Program-made: the position numbers and the translations under genes | NCBI GenBank assembly: GCA_018242645.1 | Contig: JAFEBN010000006.1 | Span: 1 to 43,350, forward strand | Length of the DNA stretch: 43,350 nucleotides | Source: Planctomycetota bacterium | GTDB lineage: Bacteria; Planctomycetota; Phycisphaerae; Phycisphaerales; UBA1924 | Direction: 5' to 3' | Notes under the pieces: model-generated | Told to the model about the DNA's origin: nothing | Seen by the model: only the letters and a program-made list of their open reading frames with translations | Database searches by the model: none | In this document: in pieces, positions 24,620-35,218 of the stretch | How positions within the stretch are numbered: position 1 is the first letter of the stretch | Layout: each line of letters opens with the position of its first letter

Positions 24620-25579
24620 TCAGAGGGGTTCGATCCACTCGCGGCGCACCCAAGTGGTCCGCCCGTCGGCCAGATGCACTTTTTGCCATTGTCCGCGGGT
24701 TTCGTCGATGCGCACTTCCAGCCCGGGTTTGAGCTTCTCTTCAAACGTCGGGTCGTACACCTCGGAAGGGCCGTTACGTGCGATCGCGTTGGAAGCGACA
24801 ACGACCGCACCGTCTGACGCTGCGGAGGCTCGCGAAAACAGTGTCAAGACTGCGAGAAGACACACCGTGCCGGCGGCGCCAACCTGCCACCGCCGGACGG
24901 AACGGATCCGGAGCACCCGTGCCGCCAGCAGGCCGAATGCAGTGAAGTATGCAACGACGGCCACGGCCAGCAATACTCGAATGGACACCGCACGCGTGAG
25001 CCAGTCTGTGCCAGATCCTACCAAACGGGAGATTTGGTTCCAGGCGGCCGTAAAACCGCCTTCCCGAACCGACGTCTTTCCGACGGCGGCACCAGTGGCG
25101 AGCGCTTCGGTTCCCGCAGCTTTGCGGGCCGCCGCCAGCCCACCGCGCGCGTCCTCATTCCGGGGATCGAGTTCGAGTGCCCGCCTGTAAGCCAAAATGG
25201 CGCGGGGCCAGTCTCCGCCGAACGTCGACGCATTTCCGATGTTGGTTTCGAGCGTGCTGTTCTGGATACCGTCCCGTTGAGCGAGTTCACGCCAAACGGC
25301 CGCGGCCTGCTTGAACAACGATTCGGCCCTTGGGCGATCGGTCTTCCAGAGTTCCTGGGCCTGACTGAAGAGCTGGTTACCCTTCTGGAACATCGCTTCC
25401 GAGGTGAGGGCTGCTTCCGATTTGGGAGAAGAACTCGGTACGGATCTCAGCGGTGCCGTCGTGCCCGTGGCTGGGATGGCTGTGGAGTCGGCGGGGGCGC
25501 CACGTGTGAGCGGTGCGATGGCGCACGCCGCGATGAGCGCCAAACCCAAGGCACGCCATGTGGGATAGAGCGATTTCAT
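24620..25579 (-). CDS. BatE-like TPR/SH3 membrane protein
   Basis: 319 residues. Signal peptide (1-27), a Ser/Pro linker, then TPR-like helices (about 60-155, with DWPRAILAYRRALELDPRNEDA), two membrane segments (about 197-220 and 232-250), and a C-terminal SH3-type domain with NGPSEVYDPTFEEKLKPG and WQKVHLADGRTTWVRREWI. This is the layout of BatE-type proteins that close Bat (aerotolerance) operons. Its ATG overlaps the BatD stop by 4 nt. The role is envelope-located and probably structural within the Bat complex; its biochemistry is not established. Confidence 0.82.
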   Translation of the reverse strand: MKSLYPTWRALGLALIAACAIAPLTRGAPADSTAIPATGTTAPLRSVPSSSPKSEAALTSEAMFQKGNQLFSQAQELWKTDRPRAESLFKQAAAVWRELAQRDGIQNSTLETNIGNASTFGGDWPRAILAYRRALELDPRNEDARGGLAAARKAAGTEALATGAAVGKTSVREGGFTAAWNQISRLVGSGTDWLTRAVSIRVLLAVAVVAYFTAFGLLAARVLRIRSVRRWQVGAAGTVCLLAVLTLFSRASAASDGAVVVASNAIARNGPSEVYDPTFEEKLKPGLEVRIDETRGQWQKVHLADGRTTWVRREWIEPL

Positions 25580-27459
25580 GCGTCGGCCAGCTCCCGCAGA
25601 AGAGCCTCAGCGTCTCTCTTGGCAGAGGCGAGATCGATGGGCTGTCGATCAAACGAGGCTCCCTCCAGTTGCAGCAAGAGGCGTTGAAGGCCGGCGCGCG
25701 AGCCGGAAGGGATGAACGCACCCGCTGCGTCGCTCGAAACAACCGCGCTGGGCTCTGCGCCGAAGAACGGAGCCACGCCCGATCGCACGGCGTGCAGGAG
25801 GGCTTCGGGTCCGGCGGCGCCGCTGATGCGCCCGATTGCCTGCCGCACCGCGGCACGCCTCACGGCGCGCAGCGGGTCGGTGTGCTTCTGCTTCCAGGCC
25901 CAGGCGAAAGCGAACGCCAGAACGGCGGGAGGAAGCAGGAGAACCGCGATTCCGGTGGGTGTGCGTGTCGCCGCAGCCAGGTTGAGGCGCTGATCGCGCA
26001 GGGCATCGAGCGATTCAGAGTTCGCCAGAACCCCTCCACCGCCCGGCGTCAGTTTGGCTTGCACGCCGACAGGCATGGAGAAGCCCGGGGCACCGCCGGA
26101 ACGCAGCGCATCGGCCGCGGTCACCTCACGAGAAGCCCGCACCTTGAGGGGGATCGGCTTGCTGGACGCGACGGCGTACTGCCCGGTCTTGGTATCGAAA
26201 TAGGGCAATCGCACCGCGGGAATCTCGGTCACGCCCGTTGAAGTTGGACGGATCGTGGTGGAAAAAGATCGCTCGCCCGCCATCGAGGCCATCGCCCCGG
26301 TTGCGGCTTCCCAACCTTCCGGTGCGGGCTTGAACGCGCTTGCAAAGTCCGCCTGCGAGTCCAGGTCAGGCGCCTTGAGAGCATCGAGGGGCTCTGGCCC
26401 GGTGATCGTGACCGTGAACGGAATCGGATCGCCCACATTCGCTTCGGTGTTGCCGGCCTTGGTCTCGATGGCGTACTCGCCGACGAGGCCTGCAAAGTCG
26501 GCCGGTTTGCCGGCGGTCGGCAAGGGCTTCACTTCCAGCGTGACCGAGTTACTGGGGATCACCGTCCGACGGGTGCTGTTGAATGAATCAAAGAACGAAT
26601 CCATCATCGAACCCGGGCGCTGAGAAACGACTTCGTCGGTGGCAACCCGGAACGGGCCCACTTCGATCTTGCCCGGTTCACGGGGTGTGATGACAAGATC
26701 CAGCGTGATGCGCGGCACCTGCCGGCCGCCCAGTTCGCCGAGGCCTTGGGTCACGATCGCTTCACCACCGAGGAAGCCTACGACTCGATACGGCTCGTTG
26801 TTCTGGGGTGGCCGGTTCCGAGTGGCAATAGGGCGCGGGTCGATCGCCCCGACGTCGTACTGCGTTCCGCCATCAGAACCGCTGAACGACGCGGACCGGA
26901 CGTTGCTGCCGAGGAGCCACACGAGTTTCATGTGGACGGGCTGCCCCACGTATGCGGTCTTTGTCTCGCACTCAAGGGTGAGCCGGAAGTTGGGATTGCC
27001 TTTGGGCTCGGTGACGCTGAACGAAATACTTGGCACTTCGAGCTTGTAACCATCGACCTCCATCGTGAAACCCGCGACGGTGCTCCGACCCTTCGCGCTG
27101 GGGGTCACGCGCCACTGCATGATGTAGCGCAGCACCGAGTTTTCGGTGGTTCGCCCGTTGATGATCATGACCGAGCGACTGGATTCGTCGTGGCCGCCGA
27201 TGTACTCCACTTTGGCGCCCGGGACGGTGAGCCTTGCAGGCGGGTCGGCCGCGGAAACACCGTCGATGGTGATCTGATAGACGACCGAATCGCCAAGGTC
27301 GACCGAGTCGGCCGATAGCTGAACGGTTGCCTCAGGCGGTGAGTTCGAAGACTTGGTCTTCTGCGCCCAGGCAGGGGCGGCGAGCATCAACAGGCAGGCG
27401 CACAAGCACCCCCCGGCCCACCTCCAAACCGCCGAGCTGTGTAGTTGCGTGATCGTCAT
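25576..27459 (-). CDS. batD: BatD oxygen-tolerance family protein
   Basis: 627 residues. Signal peptide (1-32, ending AWAQ), then a large periplasmic beta-rich part with the family's VQLSADSVDLGDSVVYQIT start and repeated Ig-like segments, including TAYVGQPVHMKLVWLLG and a later AIETKAGNTEANVGDPIPF. One membrane helix near 505-525 and a ~100-residue cytoplasmic helical tail follow. BatD is thought to present or assemble the VWA proteins BatA/B at the membrane. The start shares a base with the batB/C stop (TAATG), and the end overlaps the batE-like gene by ATGA. It is the normal length for the family. Confidence 0.88.
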   Translation of the reverse strand: MTITQLHSSAVWRWAGGCLCACLLMLAAPAWAQKTKSSNSPPEATVQLSADSVDLGDSVVYQITIDGVSAADPPARLTVPGAKVEYIGGHDESSRSVMIINGRTTENSVLRYIMQWRVTPSAKGRSTVAGFTMEVDGYKLEVPSISFSVTEPKGNPNFRLTLECETKTAYVGQPVHMKLVWLLGSNVRSASFSGSDGGTQYDVGAIDPRPIATRNRPPQNNEPYRVVGFLGGEAIVTQGLGELGGRQVPRITLDLVITPREPGKIEVGPFRVATDEVVSQRPGSMMDSFFDSFNSTRRTVIPSNSVTLEVKPLPTAGKPADFAGLVGEYAIETKAGNTEANVGDPIPFTVTITGPEPLDALKAPDLDSQADFASAFKPAPEGWEAATGAMASMAGERSFSTTIRPTSTGVTEIPAVRLPYFDTKTGQYAVASSKPIPLKVRASREVTAADALRSGGAPGFSMPVGVQAKLTPGGGGVLANSESLDALRDQRLNLAAATRTPTGIAVLLLPPAVLAFAFAWAWKQKHTDPLRAVRRAAVRQAIGRISGAAGPEALLHAVRSGVAPFFGAEPSAVVSSDAAGAFIPSGSRAGLQRLLLQLEGASFDRQPIDLASAKRDAEALLRELADA

Positions 27460-29711
27460 TACCAGTCCTTTTCCACCGGTTGAGGCTTGCCGCGAAGCGC
27501 CCGAAGTATCTGTTGCCGTGCGTCGCGCTCCCGCCGCTCCTTGTCGAGCAGCTGCGACGCGGTCTGGTCGTACTTGGGCTTGTCGTCTTTGGGCTTGCCC
27601 TCTTTTCCGTCCTTGCCTTTCTGGTCTTTGGTGTCCTTTTCCTTCTGTTCGGCCTGTCGAGCCTCATCCGCCGCTTGCTGCTCGGCCTTGGCAGCCTCAT
27701 CAAGGTGTTCCGCGGCACGGCGCTGGTGGTCTTCAGCCTTCTTCGCGTCGCCCTTGTCGAGCGCTTCAGAAGCCGCCTGCTGCTCCTGCTGCGCTTTTTC
27801 CATTTGTTCCTGGGCCTGCTTGGATGCCTGCTGCTGCTCTGCCTGCTGCTTGGTTTGCTCGTTCACGTTGTCTTGTGCCGCGTCCGCCTGCCGGGATTTC
27901 TCCGATCGCTGCTGCTCGTCCTGCTGCTGAGAAGCGTCCTTGGACTTATCCGCGGCCTGTGACTGCTGCTTGGAGAGATCCTTCAGCTTGTCCGCATTCT
28001 GCTGATGCTGCTGCGACTGCTGATTCTTGCCGCCACTCTGCTGCGATTGATCCTGCTTGCCATCCTGGCCCTGTTCGTCCTGGTTCTGGTCCTTACTTTG
28101 TTGATCCTGCCCCTGCTTATTTTGATCCTGTTTCTGCTGATTCTTCTGCTGCTCCTGCTGCTTCTGCTGCTCCTCAACATCCCGGATCATCTTCCGGACG
28201 ATCTCGACATTGCGGGCGGCCTCTGTGTCGTCGCTGTTGGAATCGAGCGTGGATTTGAACGCCGCAGCCGCTGCGCCGAGCTGCTGCTTGAGTTTCTCCG
28301 GATCCGTTTTCTGGCCCTGCGCCGCCGTTGCCTGCTTCAGCAAACTCTGGCCCAGGTTGTACCGGGCGCGGGCGGACAGTTCCGCGTTCGATGATTCCAG
28401 GTCCGCTTTCCGGAACAGTTCCGCTGCTTCGTCGAACTTGCCGCCCAGAAACGCCTCTCGCCCCTTGTTGTACAAATCGTCCGCTCTTGGCGCCACCAGC
28501 GCCGCGCCCGCCGCGGATTCACCGGCGGGCGTGGCCCCGTCGGCCTTCTTCGGACTGGGCGGCGGCGAGTCGGCGGCAAACGTCCGGGGAGTCAAAAGCA
28601 TCCCCGCCAGCACCATCGCCAGCACGCCCGCGCGAACTGGAAGCGGCTCAAACTGCTTGCGAACCGGCACTCGCACGCGGATAAAGGACTCGAGCACGAG
28701 GCAAACGGCCCCGGCAATCAGGAAGTACGGGAACAGTTCTCGATAGGTCACGTTGGACTTTGTTTCCGTTTCCCGTTGCTCCGCGCTTCCGGCAAGATCG
28801 TGATACACCTTGTCGAGGTTGATGGTGCCGGTTCCGACGTTTAAGAAGACGCCCCCGCCACCGTTTTCGCCCCCGGCGCTTGCGGCGGCTTCGGCGATTG
28901 CCGCGAGGGTTGTCCCTTCCATCTTGCTGCGCACCCGCTCGCCGTGATACTCCAGATACCTCTGGTTGTCACGTTCTTCGGCGGGTACCGGAACCCCCTC
29001 AACTTCACTGCCGATGCCGATCACGATGAGCCGGACGCCCTGCTCGGCGGCCTGTTTGGCTGCTTCCTGCGGGAAACTGCCCTGATCTTCCCCATCGGAG
29101 ATGAGCACGATATCGCGGAAGCGTCCCGGGCCGGGCTCGAATACGTCGGACATCGCCTTGCGGATAGCATCGCCGATCAGCGTGCCGCCCCGGGGCACCG
29201 ATGACGGTCCCAGTTCGTCGAGCGCCATGCGAAAGAAGCCGTAGTCCATGGTGAGCGGACTTTTGACCACCGGCACGCCGGCGAAAGCAACCAGGCCCAC
29301 GCGATCACCCTGGAGCGTGTTGACCAGGTCATTGATCCAGAGTTTGGCGCGCCCGAGCCGATTTGGCACAGCATCCTTCGAGAGCATGCTCCGTGAAACG
29401 TCGACTAGGAAAACCACGTCGCGCCCGCGGACGCTCACAGTCTCCTCTTCCGGATCGGCCTGCGGGCGGGCGAGGGCAACCACCACAAAGCTCAAGCCCG
29501 CGCAGAGAAGGACGTTCTTGATACCGGCTCGAACGCTTGAGGGCGCTGTCTGCTGGGGTGTCTGACCCGCGAACAGTTCCAGGGCCCGCTTCGAGCGTCG
29601 GAACGCCGCCCATAAAAGCAACGCCACCAGCGGGACCGCGAGCAACAAAAGCAACACGCCCGGGGCGCCCAAGCGCCAGGGAGCCGCCGTTGCGATCTGG
29701 AGGGGCATCAT
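27459..29711 (-). CDS. BatB-BatC fusion: VWA plus TPR and Gln-rich tail
   Basis: 750 residues. Two N-terminal membrane helices (about 17-35 and 64-82), a VWA domain with complete MIDAS DVSRS at 104-108, a membrane helix near 330, a second hydrophobic segment near 363-380, then TPR-like repeats (about 410-480), and finally ~230 residues of Gln/Lys/Asp/Glu-rich low complexity. In most Bat operons BatB (VWA) and BatC (TPR with acidic/Gln-rich tail) are separate; here they are one chain, with a second signal-like segment at the junction. ATG 29711 overlaps the batA stop as ATGA; a second Met follows at once. No frameshift is seen, so the fusion looks real. Confidence 0.85.
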   Translation of the reverse strand: MMPLQIATAAPWRLGAPGVLLLLLAVPLVALLLWAAFRRSKRALELFAGQTPQQTAPSSVRAGIKNVLLCAGLSFVVVALARPQADPEEETVSVRGRDVVFLVDVSRSMLSKDAVPNRLGRAKLWINDLVNTLQGDRVGLVAFAGVPVVKSPLTMDYGFFRMALDELGPSSVPRGGTLIGDAIRKAMSDVFEPGPGRFRDIVLISDGEDQGSFPQEAAKQAAEQGVRLIVIGIGSEVEGVPVPAEERDNQRYLEYHGERVRSKMEGTTLAAIAEAAASAGGENGGGGVFLNVGTGTINLDKVYHDLAGSAEQRETETKSNVTYRELFPYFLIAGAVCLVLESFIRVRVPVRKQFEPLPVRAGVLAMVLAGMLLTPRTFAADSPPPSPKKADGATPAGESAAGAALVAPRADDLYNKGREAFLGGKFDEAAELFRKADLESSNAELSARARYNLGQSLLKQATAAQGQKTDPEKLKQQLGAAAAAFKSTLDSNSDDTEAARNVEIVRKMIRDVEEQQKQQEQQKNQQKQDQNKQGQDQQSKDQNQDEQGQDGKQDQSQQSGGKNQQSQQHQQNADKLKDLSKQQSQAADKSKDASQQQDEQQRSEKSRQADAAQDNVNEQTKQQAEQQQASKQAQEQMEKAQQEQQAASEALDKGDAKKAEDHQRRAAEHLDEAAKAEQQAADEARQAEQKEKDTKDQKGKDGKEGKPKDDKPKYDQTASQLLDKERRERDARQQILRALRGKPQPVEKDW

Positions 29712-30769
29712 GCGACCCTCCTGATCACAAAGTGGCCGATGAGCAGTTCCAGCGCCAGCAAGGCCAGACTGGCCGCGGCGATGGGCATGAACAGCTCCGT
29801 GCGCCGTGAATGCTCCTGGGTGTCGATCTTCGTCTTTTCAAGCTTGTCGATTTCGGCGTAAGCCTCTTCGAGCGCTCTGGGGTCACCTGCGGCGAAATAC
29901 GCTCCGCCGGTGTCCTTCGCGATGGAACGCAGCATCTGCTCGTCCACGGCGTTGCCCTGGGGCACGCGGCGTTTGCCGAACGGCGTATCGATCGTCACGA
30001 TCCGCTCGCCCGCTCCAACACCGATCGTGTAGACGCGAATACCCCAGTCCTTCGCGAGCTTGGCGGCGTCGTAGGGCGACACTTCCCCCGCGTTGTTCTG
30101 CCCGTCGGTCATCAGGATGATGATCTTGGACTTGATCTGAAAATCCGGCTTGCGACCGTCGATGGTCTTATCACGCGCGACTTCTTCTTCCGCCCGCTTG
30201 AGTCTCGCGGCCGCGAGCGCCAAGGCATCGCCGATCGCCGTCCCGTCTTCCGATCGGTTTTCTACCGGCTTCAAACGTGCCGCGGCTTCGATAAGGGGTT
30301 CGTGCACGCGCGCCATGGGTGAAATTGTGTCCGCGTACCGGGCGAAGGCGATGAGGCCGATCATGTCGCCGTTGCGGCCACGCAGCCCCTTGCCGTCGCC
30401 TTTCACAAAGTCGATCAATGCTCGCCTTGCGACTTCGTTCTTGCTCTCCTTCGAGTCGCCGATTTCTTCCGCCATGCTTCCGGAGCGGTCGTAGACAATC
30501 TGAATGGCGAGGCCTTCGGTGGAGGTCGTCTTCCAACCGGTGGAAGCCTGCGGTCGAGCGATGGCGAAGATCAGCGCCGTCAGCGCCAGCACACGGAGCG
30601 CTGTCGGCAACCAGAGCAACGCGATACGCCACGTGACGACCCCGAGCGATGCGATGCCGTCTGCTCCGGGCAGCGGAATGGCCCCGACGCGAGCCTTCCT
30701 CCACGCGGCGTACGCCACGAAGGGCAGCACAAGCAGGGCTAACAGGGCAAACGGGTACGCCAGGCTCAC
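29708..30769 (-). CDS. batA: BatA VWA membrane protein
   Basis: 353 residues from a GTG at 30769 that overlaps the previous stop (GTGA). N-terminal membrane helices (about 3-22 and 48-70) with the typical IARPQ after the second, a VWA domain with perfect MIDAS DRSGS at 94-98 and ILMTDGQNNAG, and a C-terminal membrane anchor (about 328-348). The domain faces the periplasm in Bat proteins and is proposed to bind client proteins in a metal-dependent way. The sequence is intact. Confidence 0.92.
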   Translation of the reverse strand: MSLAYPFALLALLVLPFVAYAAWRKARVGAIPLPGADGIASLGVVTWRIALLWLPTALRVLALTALIFAIARPQASTGWKTTSTEGLAIQIVYDRSGSMAEEIGDSKESKNEVARRALIDFVKGDGKGLRGRNGDMIGLIAFARYADTISPMARVHEPLIEAAARLKPVENRSEDGTAIGDALALAAARLKRAEEEVARDKTIDGRKPDFQIKSKIIILMTDGQNNAGEVSPYDAAKLAKDWGIRVYTIGVGAGERIVTIDTPFGKRRVPQGNAVDEQMLRSIAKDTGGAYFAAGDPRALEEAYAEIDKLEKTKIDTQEHSRRTELFMPIAAASLALLALELLIGHFVIRRVA

Positions 30770-31752
30770 GCGGCCCTCCCCTGCTGCTGACCGGCCAAAA
30801 GGTTTCGCAGGGCTTCCGCGGCCGACTTGAGCTTTGGCGCCAATTCAGATCCAGAGACCGATCTGCCGGCATACCGGCTCGCATCGAGTTCGCCGAGCGT
30901 GCTCGCGAGCGTTTCGGCGTCTGTAGAAGAAAAACCCGTCCCGAGCCTCGAACGCAGTTCATCGGCCGAAGCGGCGGCCAGACCGGGGCCGATGCCCGCT
31001 CCGAGTGCGCGCCTGATCGCCCCCGCCGCGGCGTGCTGCTGTTCGGGGCCAACAGACGGGCCGACACTTGCGGCAAGTTGCTCGATCTCACGCACGGCGA
31101 GCAGTGCGGTGCTGGGGGTCGTGGCGCTTCGCGCGCGAAGCCACCAACCGGCGCCAAGTCCCGCACACACGGCCACCAGCGCCCCGAACAACGCGGGCAC
31201 CGTGCTTCCCTTGGGAGGCTCTGGAAGCGTGTATGCGTCGCGGATTGTGCCGGTATCAGGCGGCTCGTTCTTGTCTTTGGGTTCCGGCGCCAGGGAGACG
31301 ACTTCGATCTTGACCGGGGCGGTGCGCGCCAATCCGGCCTGGGATGTGCCCGGCACCTTCCAACGAACCTCGAGTTCCGGCAGGGAGTACGCGCCGGGCA
31401 AGTACGGCTCGAGCGCGTAGACCCGACGCAAGATCTGGACGAGACCCTGCGCGGTCGCTTTGACTTCCGGTGCGATGTCTTTCACCGACGAGAGCGTGAA
31501 TTCCCCGAGGCGGTCCACCGGCGCGGGAAGGTCGATCTGGACATCGGCGGGCGCTTCCACCGTGATTTCGGCTCGCAGATCCTGAGCGACATTGATCCGA
31601 CTGCGATCGACCCGGAGGTGGACTCGCACGGGCCCGGATTCGATGCGCTGCTCAGGGGCGGTGGAGGGCTGCGGGCTATCGGCGGCGATCACGACCTGCG
31701 CGCCGCACGCGATGAACACAGCACAGAGGATGGTGGCGACCCCGCGTTTCAT
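30766..31752 (-). CDS. Bat-operon membrane protein with BatD-like N-domain
   Basis: 328 residues. Signal peptide (1-23), a periplasmic beta-sandwich resembling the first BatD repeat (VRVHLRVDRSRINVAQDLRAEI in outline, then LGEFTLSSV), one membrane helix (about 183-205), and a ~120-residue cytoplasmic helical tail. Similar genes lie between DUF58 and BatA in many such operons, sometimes labelled DUF4381-like, though I am not certain of the family. It overlaps the DUF58 stop by 4 nt and the batA start by 4 nt. Confidence 0.75.
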   Translation of the reverse strand: MKRGVATILCAVFIACGAQVVIAADSPQPSTAPEQRIESGPVRVHLRVDRSRINVAQDLRAEITVEAPADVQIDLPAPVDRLGEFTLSSVKDIAPEVKATAQGLVQILRRVYALEPYLPGAYSLPELEVRWKVPGTSQAGLARTAPVKIEVVSLAPEPKDKNEPPDTGTIRDAYTLPEPPKGSTVPALFGALVAVCAGLGAGWWLRARSATTPSTALLAVREIEQLAASVGPSVGPEQQHAAAGAIRRALGAGIGPGLAAASADELRSRLGTGFSSTDAETLASTLGELDASRYAGRSVSGSELAPKLKSAAEALRNLLAGQQQGRAA

Positions 31753-32654
31753 AGCGAACGTCGACGCTCCCGCATCTGGAAGTAACGAACCAAATCGGTC
31801 ACGAATGGCCGATCGGTCCGCAGAACCACCCGATCGGATTTCGTACGGCCGAAAACTTCCGCCAGTTCGGCTTCGCGCTTGAGCGCCGCGGCTTTGTACC
31901 TGGTTCGCATGGAGCGGGAGGAGGTATCGAGCAACTGCAGTTTGCCCGTTTCGGGGTCTACCACTTCCACGATACCGACATCCGGCAGTTCGCTCTCGCG
32001 CGGATCGGTGATGTGCAGTCCGATGACCTCTTGCTTTCGGGCGAGCAGCCGCAGCGGACGCTCGAACGAGGCAACGCCTCCGGGCGTCAGGAAGTCGGAG
32101 AGCAGGAAGACAATCCCACGGCGCGGCAGCACATGGCCGAGCCGCAAGAGCACGCGGCCGAGGTCGGTGCCCTTGGAGCGGGGCTCGAAACTCAGCAATT
32201 CTCGCAGCAACCTCGAAGAGTTGCCCCGCCCTTTACCGGGAGGCAGGAACAATTCCACATCGTCGGTGAAAAGGCACAGCCCCACGCGGTCGTGATTGGC
32301 GGATGCCGAGAGCGCCAGCACCGCGGCCGCCTCGATCGCGATTCGGCGCTTGAGACGCGAACCGGGTCCGCTCGCCGATCCGAACACTTCGGACGCCGAC
32401 AGATCGACGGCAAGAAACACGGTCAGTTCGCGTTCTTCGACGAATCGCTTGATGAACGGCTTGCCCGAGCGCGCGGTCACGTTCCAGTCGATAGCACGAA
32501 CATCGTCGCCGGGCTCGTACTCGCGGACATCCGCGAACTCGATTCCCCGACCTTTGAACGCCGTGTGGTATTCGCCGGCAAAGAGACCCTCGACCCGGCG
32601 CTTTGTCCGGACCTGGAGCCTGCGCACTTCTTTCATCAAGTCCTGCGTCAGCAT
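31749..32654 (-). CDS. DUF58 VWA-like protein of Bat operon
   Basis: 301 residues from the ATG at 32654 (MLTQDLMKEV); a longer frame enters the moxR end. The DUF58 signature is clear: GRGIEFADVREYEPGDDVR, then AIDWNVTARSGKPFIKRFVEERE, and VFLAVDLSASEVFGS, a VWA-like first strand with DLSAS in place of DxSxS. It is cytosolic. DUF58 proteins always accompany MoxR ATPases and probably form its VWA partner on the cytoplasmic side. It starts 13 nt after moxR. Confidence 0.92.
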   Translation of the reverse strand: MLTQDLMKEVRRLQVRTKRRVEGLFAGEYHTAFKGRGIEFADVREYEPGDDVRAIDWNVTARSGKPFIKRFVEERELTVFLAVDLSASEVFGSASGPGSRLKRRIAIEAAAVLALSASANHDRVGLCLFTDDVELFLPPGKGRGNSSRLLRELLSFEPRSKGTDLGRVLLRLGHVLPRRGIVFLLSDFLTPGGVASFERPLRLLARKQEVIGLHITDPRESELPDVGIVEVVDPETGKLQLLDTSSRSMRTRYKAAALKREAELAEVFGRTKSDRVVLRTDRPFVTDLVRYFQMRERRRSL

Positions 32655-32667
32655 GGCGATTGAACGT

Positions 32668-33651
<984 letters not shown>

Positions 33652-33945
33652 GCCTCGCAATTCCTTCGCTGGTCGCCCCGCGTCCTGCGGCCACTGCGCA
33701 GCGCCCGGGCGCCAACGACAACATAGCGACCGGACTGGCGGTGCGGAGCTTCCGCCCTCCCTGGAATCAACAGATGCGCCAAGGGCCGCCTTCCGTCATT
33801 GAACAGACGACGCCGACCCGTCGTAGGTTTTGACTCAGCAAGAGTTTGCGTTGACTTTCCGCCCCAACCCGTCGCGGGGGGCCGGAGCACGAGCCCCGAA
33901 TTCGGTGGCGTCGGCTCCGACCCCCGCGCTTGTGATCCCAAGAAA

Positions 33946-34947
33946 TCAGGAGGCCGCCGGGGCGGTCGGTTCCCAGACCTCGGCTGCCGCGAGGGCGAAG
34001 CGTTTGCGAGCCTGGCCAACTCCGCCGGCACGATTGGCGTTGAACCGTTCGGTCGCCAGCGCGTCACCAAGGAATCGTGCGACGCGCATCGTGGCCGGTT
34101 CGGTCACAGCGGCCTCGATCGCCGGGTTGTAGTTCGTCGTTGAGTTGATGTCGTAGGTGTATTTCCGCCCGTCCAGTCCTTCGACAAACTCGATGCCGCA
34201 GATCGAAATGCCGTGTGCCCGCAGGAAGGCGCGGTAGCGTTCGAGGAGCGGGTCGGCAAAGCCGGGCCGCAGCGTGAACGTCGCATCGCGGTCGCAGGGC
34301 GAGCAGGCATCCGCCGGGCAGAGTTCGAAGCCGTCGAGCGTGCGTGACTGGATGGCGTACACGAACTCCCCCCCGACAAACTCGGCCCGGGTGATGACAG
34401 GTTGAGCGGAACGGATGTACTCCTGAAGGACGACCACCCCGTCGGGCGGCAGTTCGATGTCTGGTGATGACAGATAGGTCACGAGCTGGTTGAGCGACGT
34501 GATGAGACGCACGCCCTTGCCCCGCCCGCCCCGATTGGGCTTGATGATGAACGGAACGGGGAAGCCGCGTGCGGCATCGAAGATCGCTTCGCGCCCGCCG
34601 ATGACAGCGACCGACTTTGGCGTACGAATGCCTGCGGCGCGGAGGGCCTGATGCTGCCGGATTTTGGAAATCTCGAGCTCGAACGCGGAGGAGCCGTTGA
34701 TCACCCGCCTGCCGCGCATCTCGAGCCAGTTGAGCAGCTCGCGGGTGTGCGGCACGCTGTACGCATGGCCCCGGGTGTACGAGCTGGGGCTCATGCGATT
34801 AAAAAACACGCCTTCGGGCGGCTCGGCATCGAGGTCGATCGATCCCTGATCGACATACCACTCCGCCCAAGGTAGACCGAGCGAATCGAGCGCTCGGCCC
34901 AGGGGGGCAATCCATTCCGGATTCTCGTTGATGATGTACACCTTCAT
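33946..34947 (-). CDS. ATP-grasp ligase, RimK-like
   Basis: 333 residues from the ATG at 34947 (MKVYIINENPEW). ATP-grasp fold: an N-terminal pre-grasp domain, LRAAGIRTPKSVAV, the ATP-binding lysine and glycine loop in FIIKPNRGGRGKGVRL, VVVLQEYI, and the metal-binding YDINSTTNYNPAIE. It resembles RimK and other carboxylate-amine ligases that add amino acids to peptides or cofactors. Cys-rich ELCPADACSPCDRD near 215-228 is unusual and might bind metal. The substrate is unknown and no peptide partner gene is adjacent. It is driven by a promoter near 35147-35176. Confidence 0.85.
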   Translation of the reverse strand: MKVYIINENPEWIAPLGRALDSLGLPWAEWYVDQGSIDLDAEPPEGVFFNRMSPSSYTRGHAYSVPHTRELLNWLEMRGRRVINGSSAFELEISKIRQHQALRAAGIRTPKSVAVIGGREAIFDAARGFPVPFIIKPNRGGRGKGVRLITSLNQLVTYLSSPDIELPPDGVVVLQEYIRSAQPVITRAEFVGGEFVYAIQSRTLDGFELCPADACSPCDRDATFTLRPGFADPLLERYRAFLRAHGISICGIEFVEGLDGRKYTYDINSTTNYNPAIEAAVTEPATMRVARFLGDALATERFNANRAGGVGQARKRFALAAAEVWEPTAPAAS

Positions 34948-35146
34948 CGCGAACACTCCAGATGCCAATGGCGGCATCATGCGGGAAAAAGCAGGTTTTT
35001 GAGGGGAATCAGAGGGACTCAGTTCAGACCAGCGCGAGCGTCAATGCTGCGAGCGATGGTGTTGACAACGCCACGTGCGGCACATCTGGCCGGCACATTG
35101 CATGGAGTTGTCATGAACAAGCGTCATAGTTCCTCGACTTGGATAG

Positions 35147-35176
35147 AGCATAAACCGCGCGGTTACGCCGAGTCAA
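35147..35176 (-). promoter_or_regulatory. Promoter of the ATP-grasp gene
   Basis: On the minus strand, TTGACT (35176-35171), an 18-nt spacer and TATGCT (35152-35147) are one of the best -35/-10 pairs in the window. The predicted start near 35140 gives a ~190-nt leader to the ATG at 34947. Confidence 0.6.
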
Positions 35177-35218
35177 GACAAAAACACACGATTTCCGGGG
35201 CGGACCGGACCCGGCCCT

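Noticed and set aside
27480-28394. Leu-rich open frames on the plus strand opposite batB/C
   Set aside because: They are the antisense of the CAG/CAA-rich Gln tail and only mirror its base composition.
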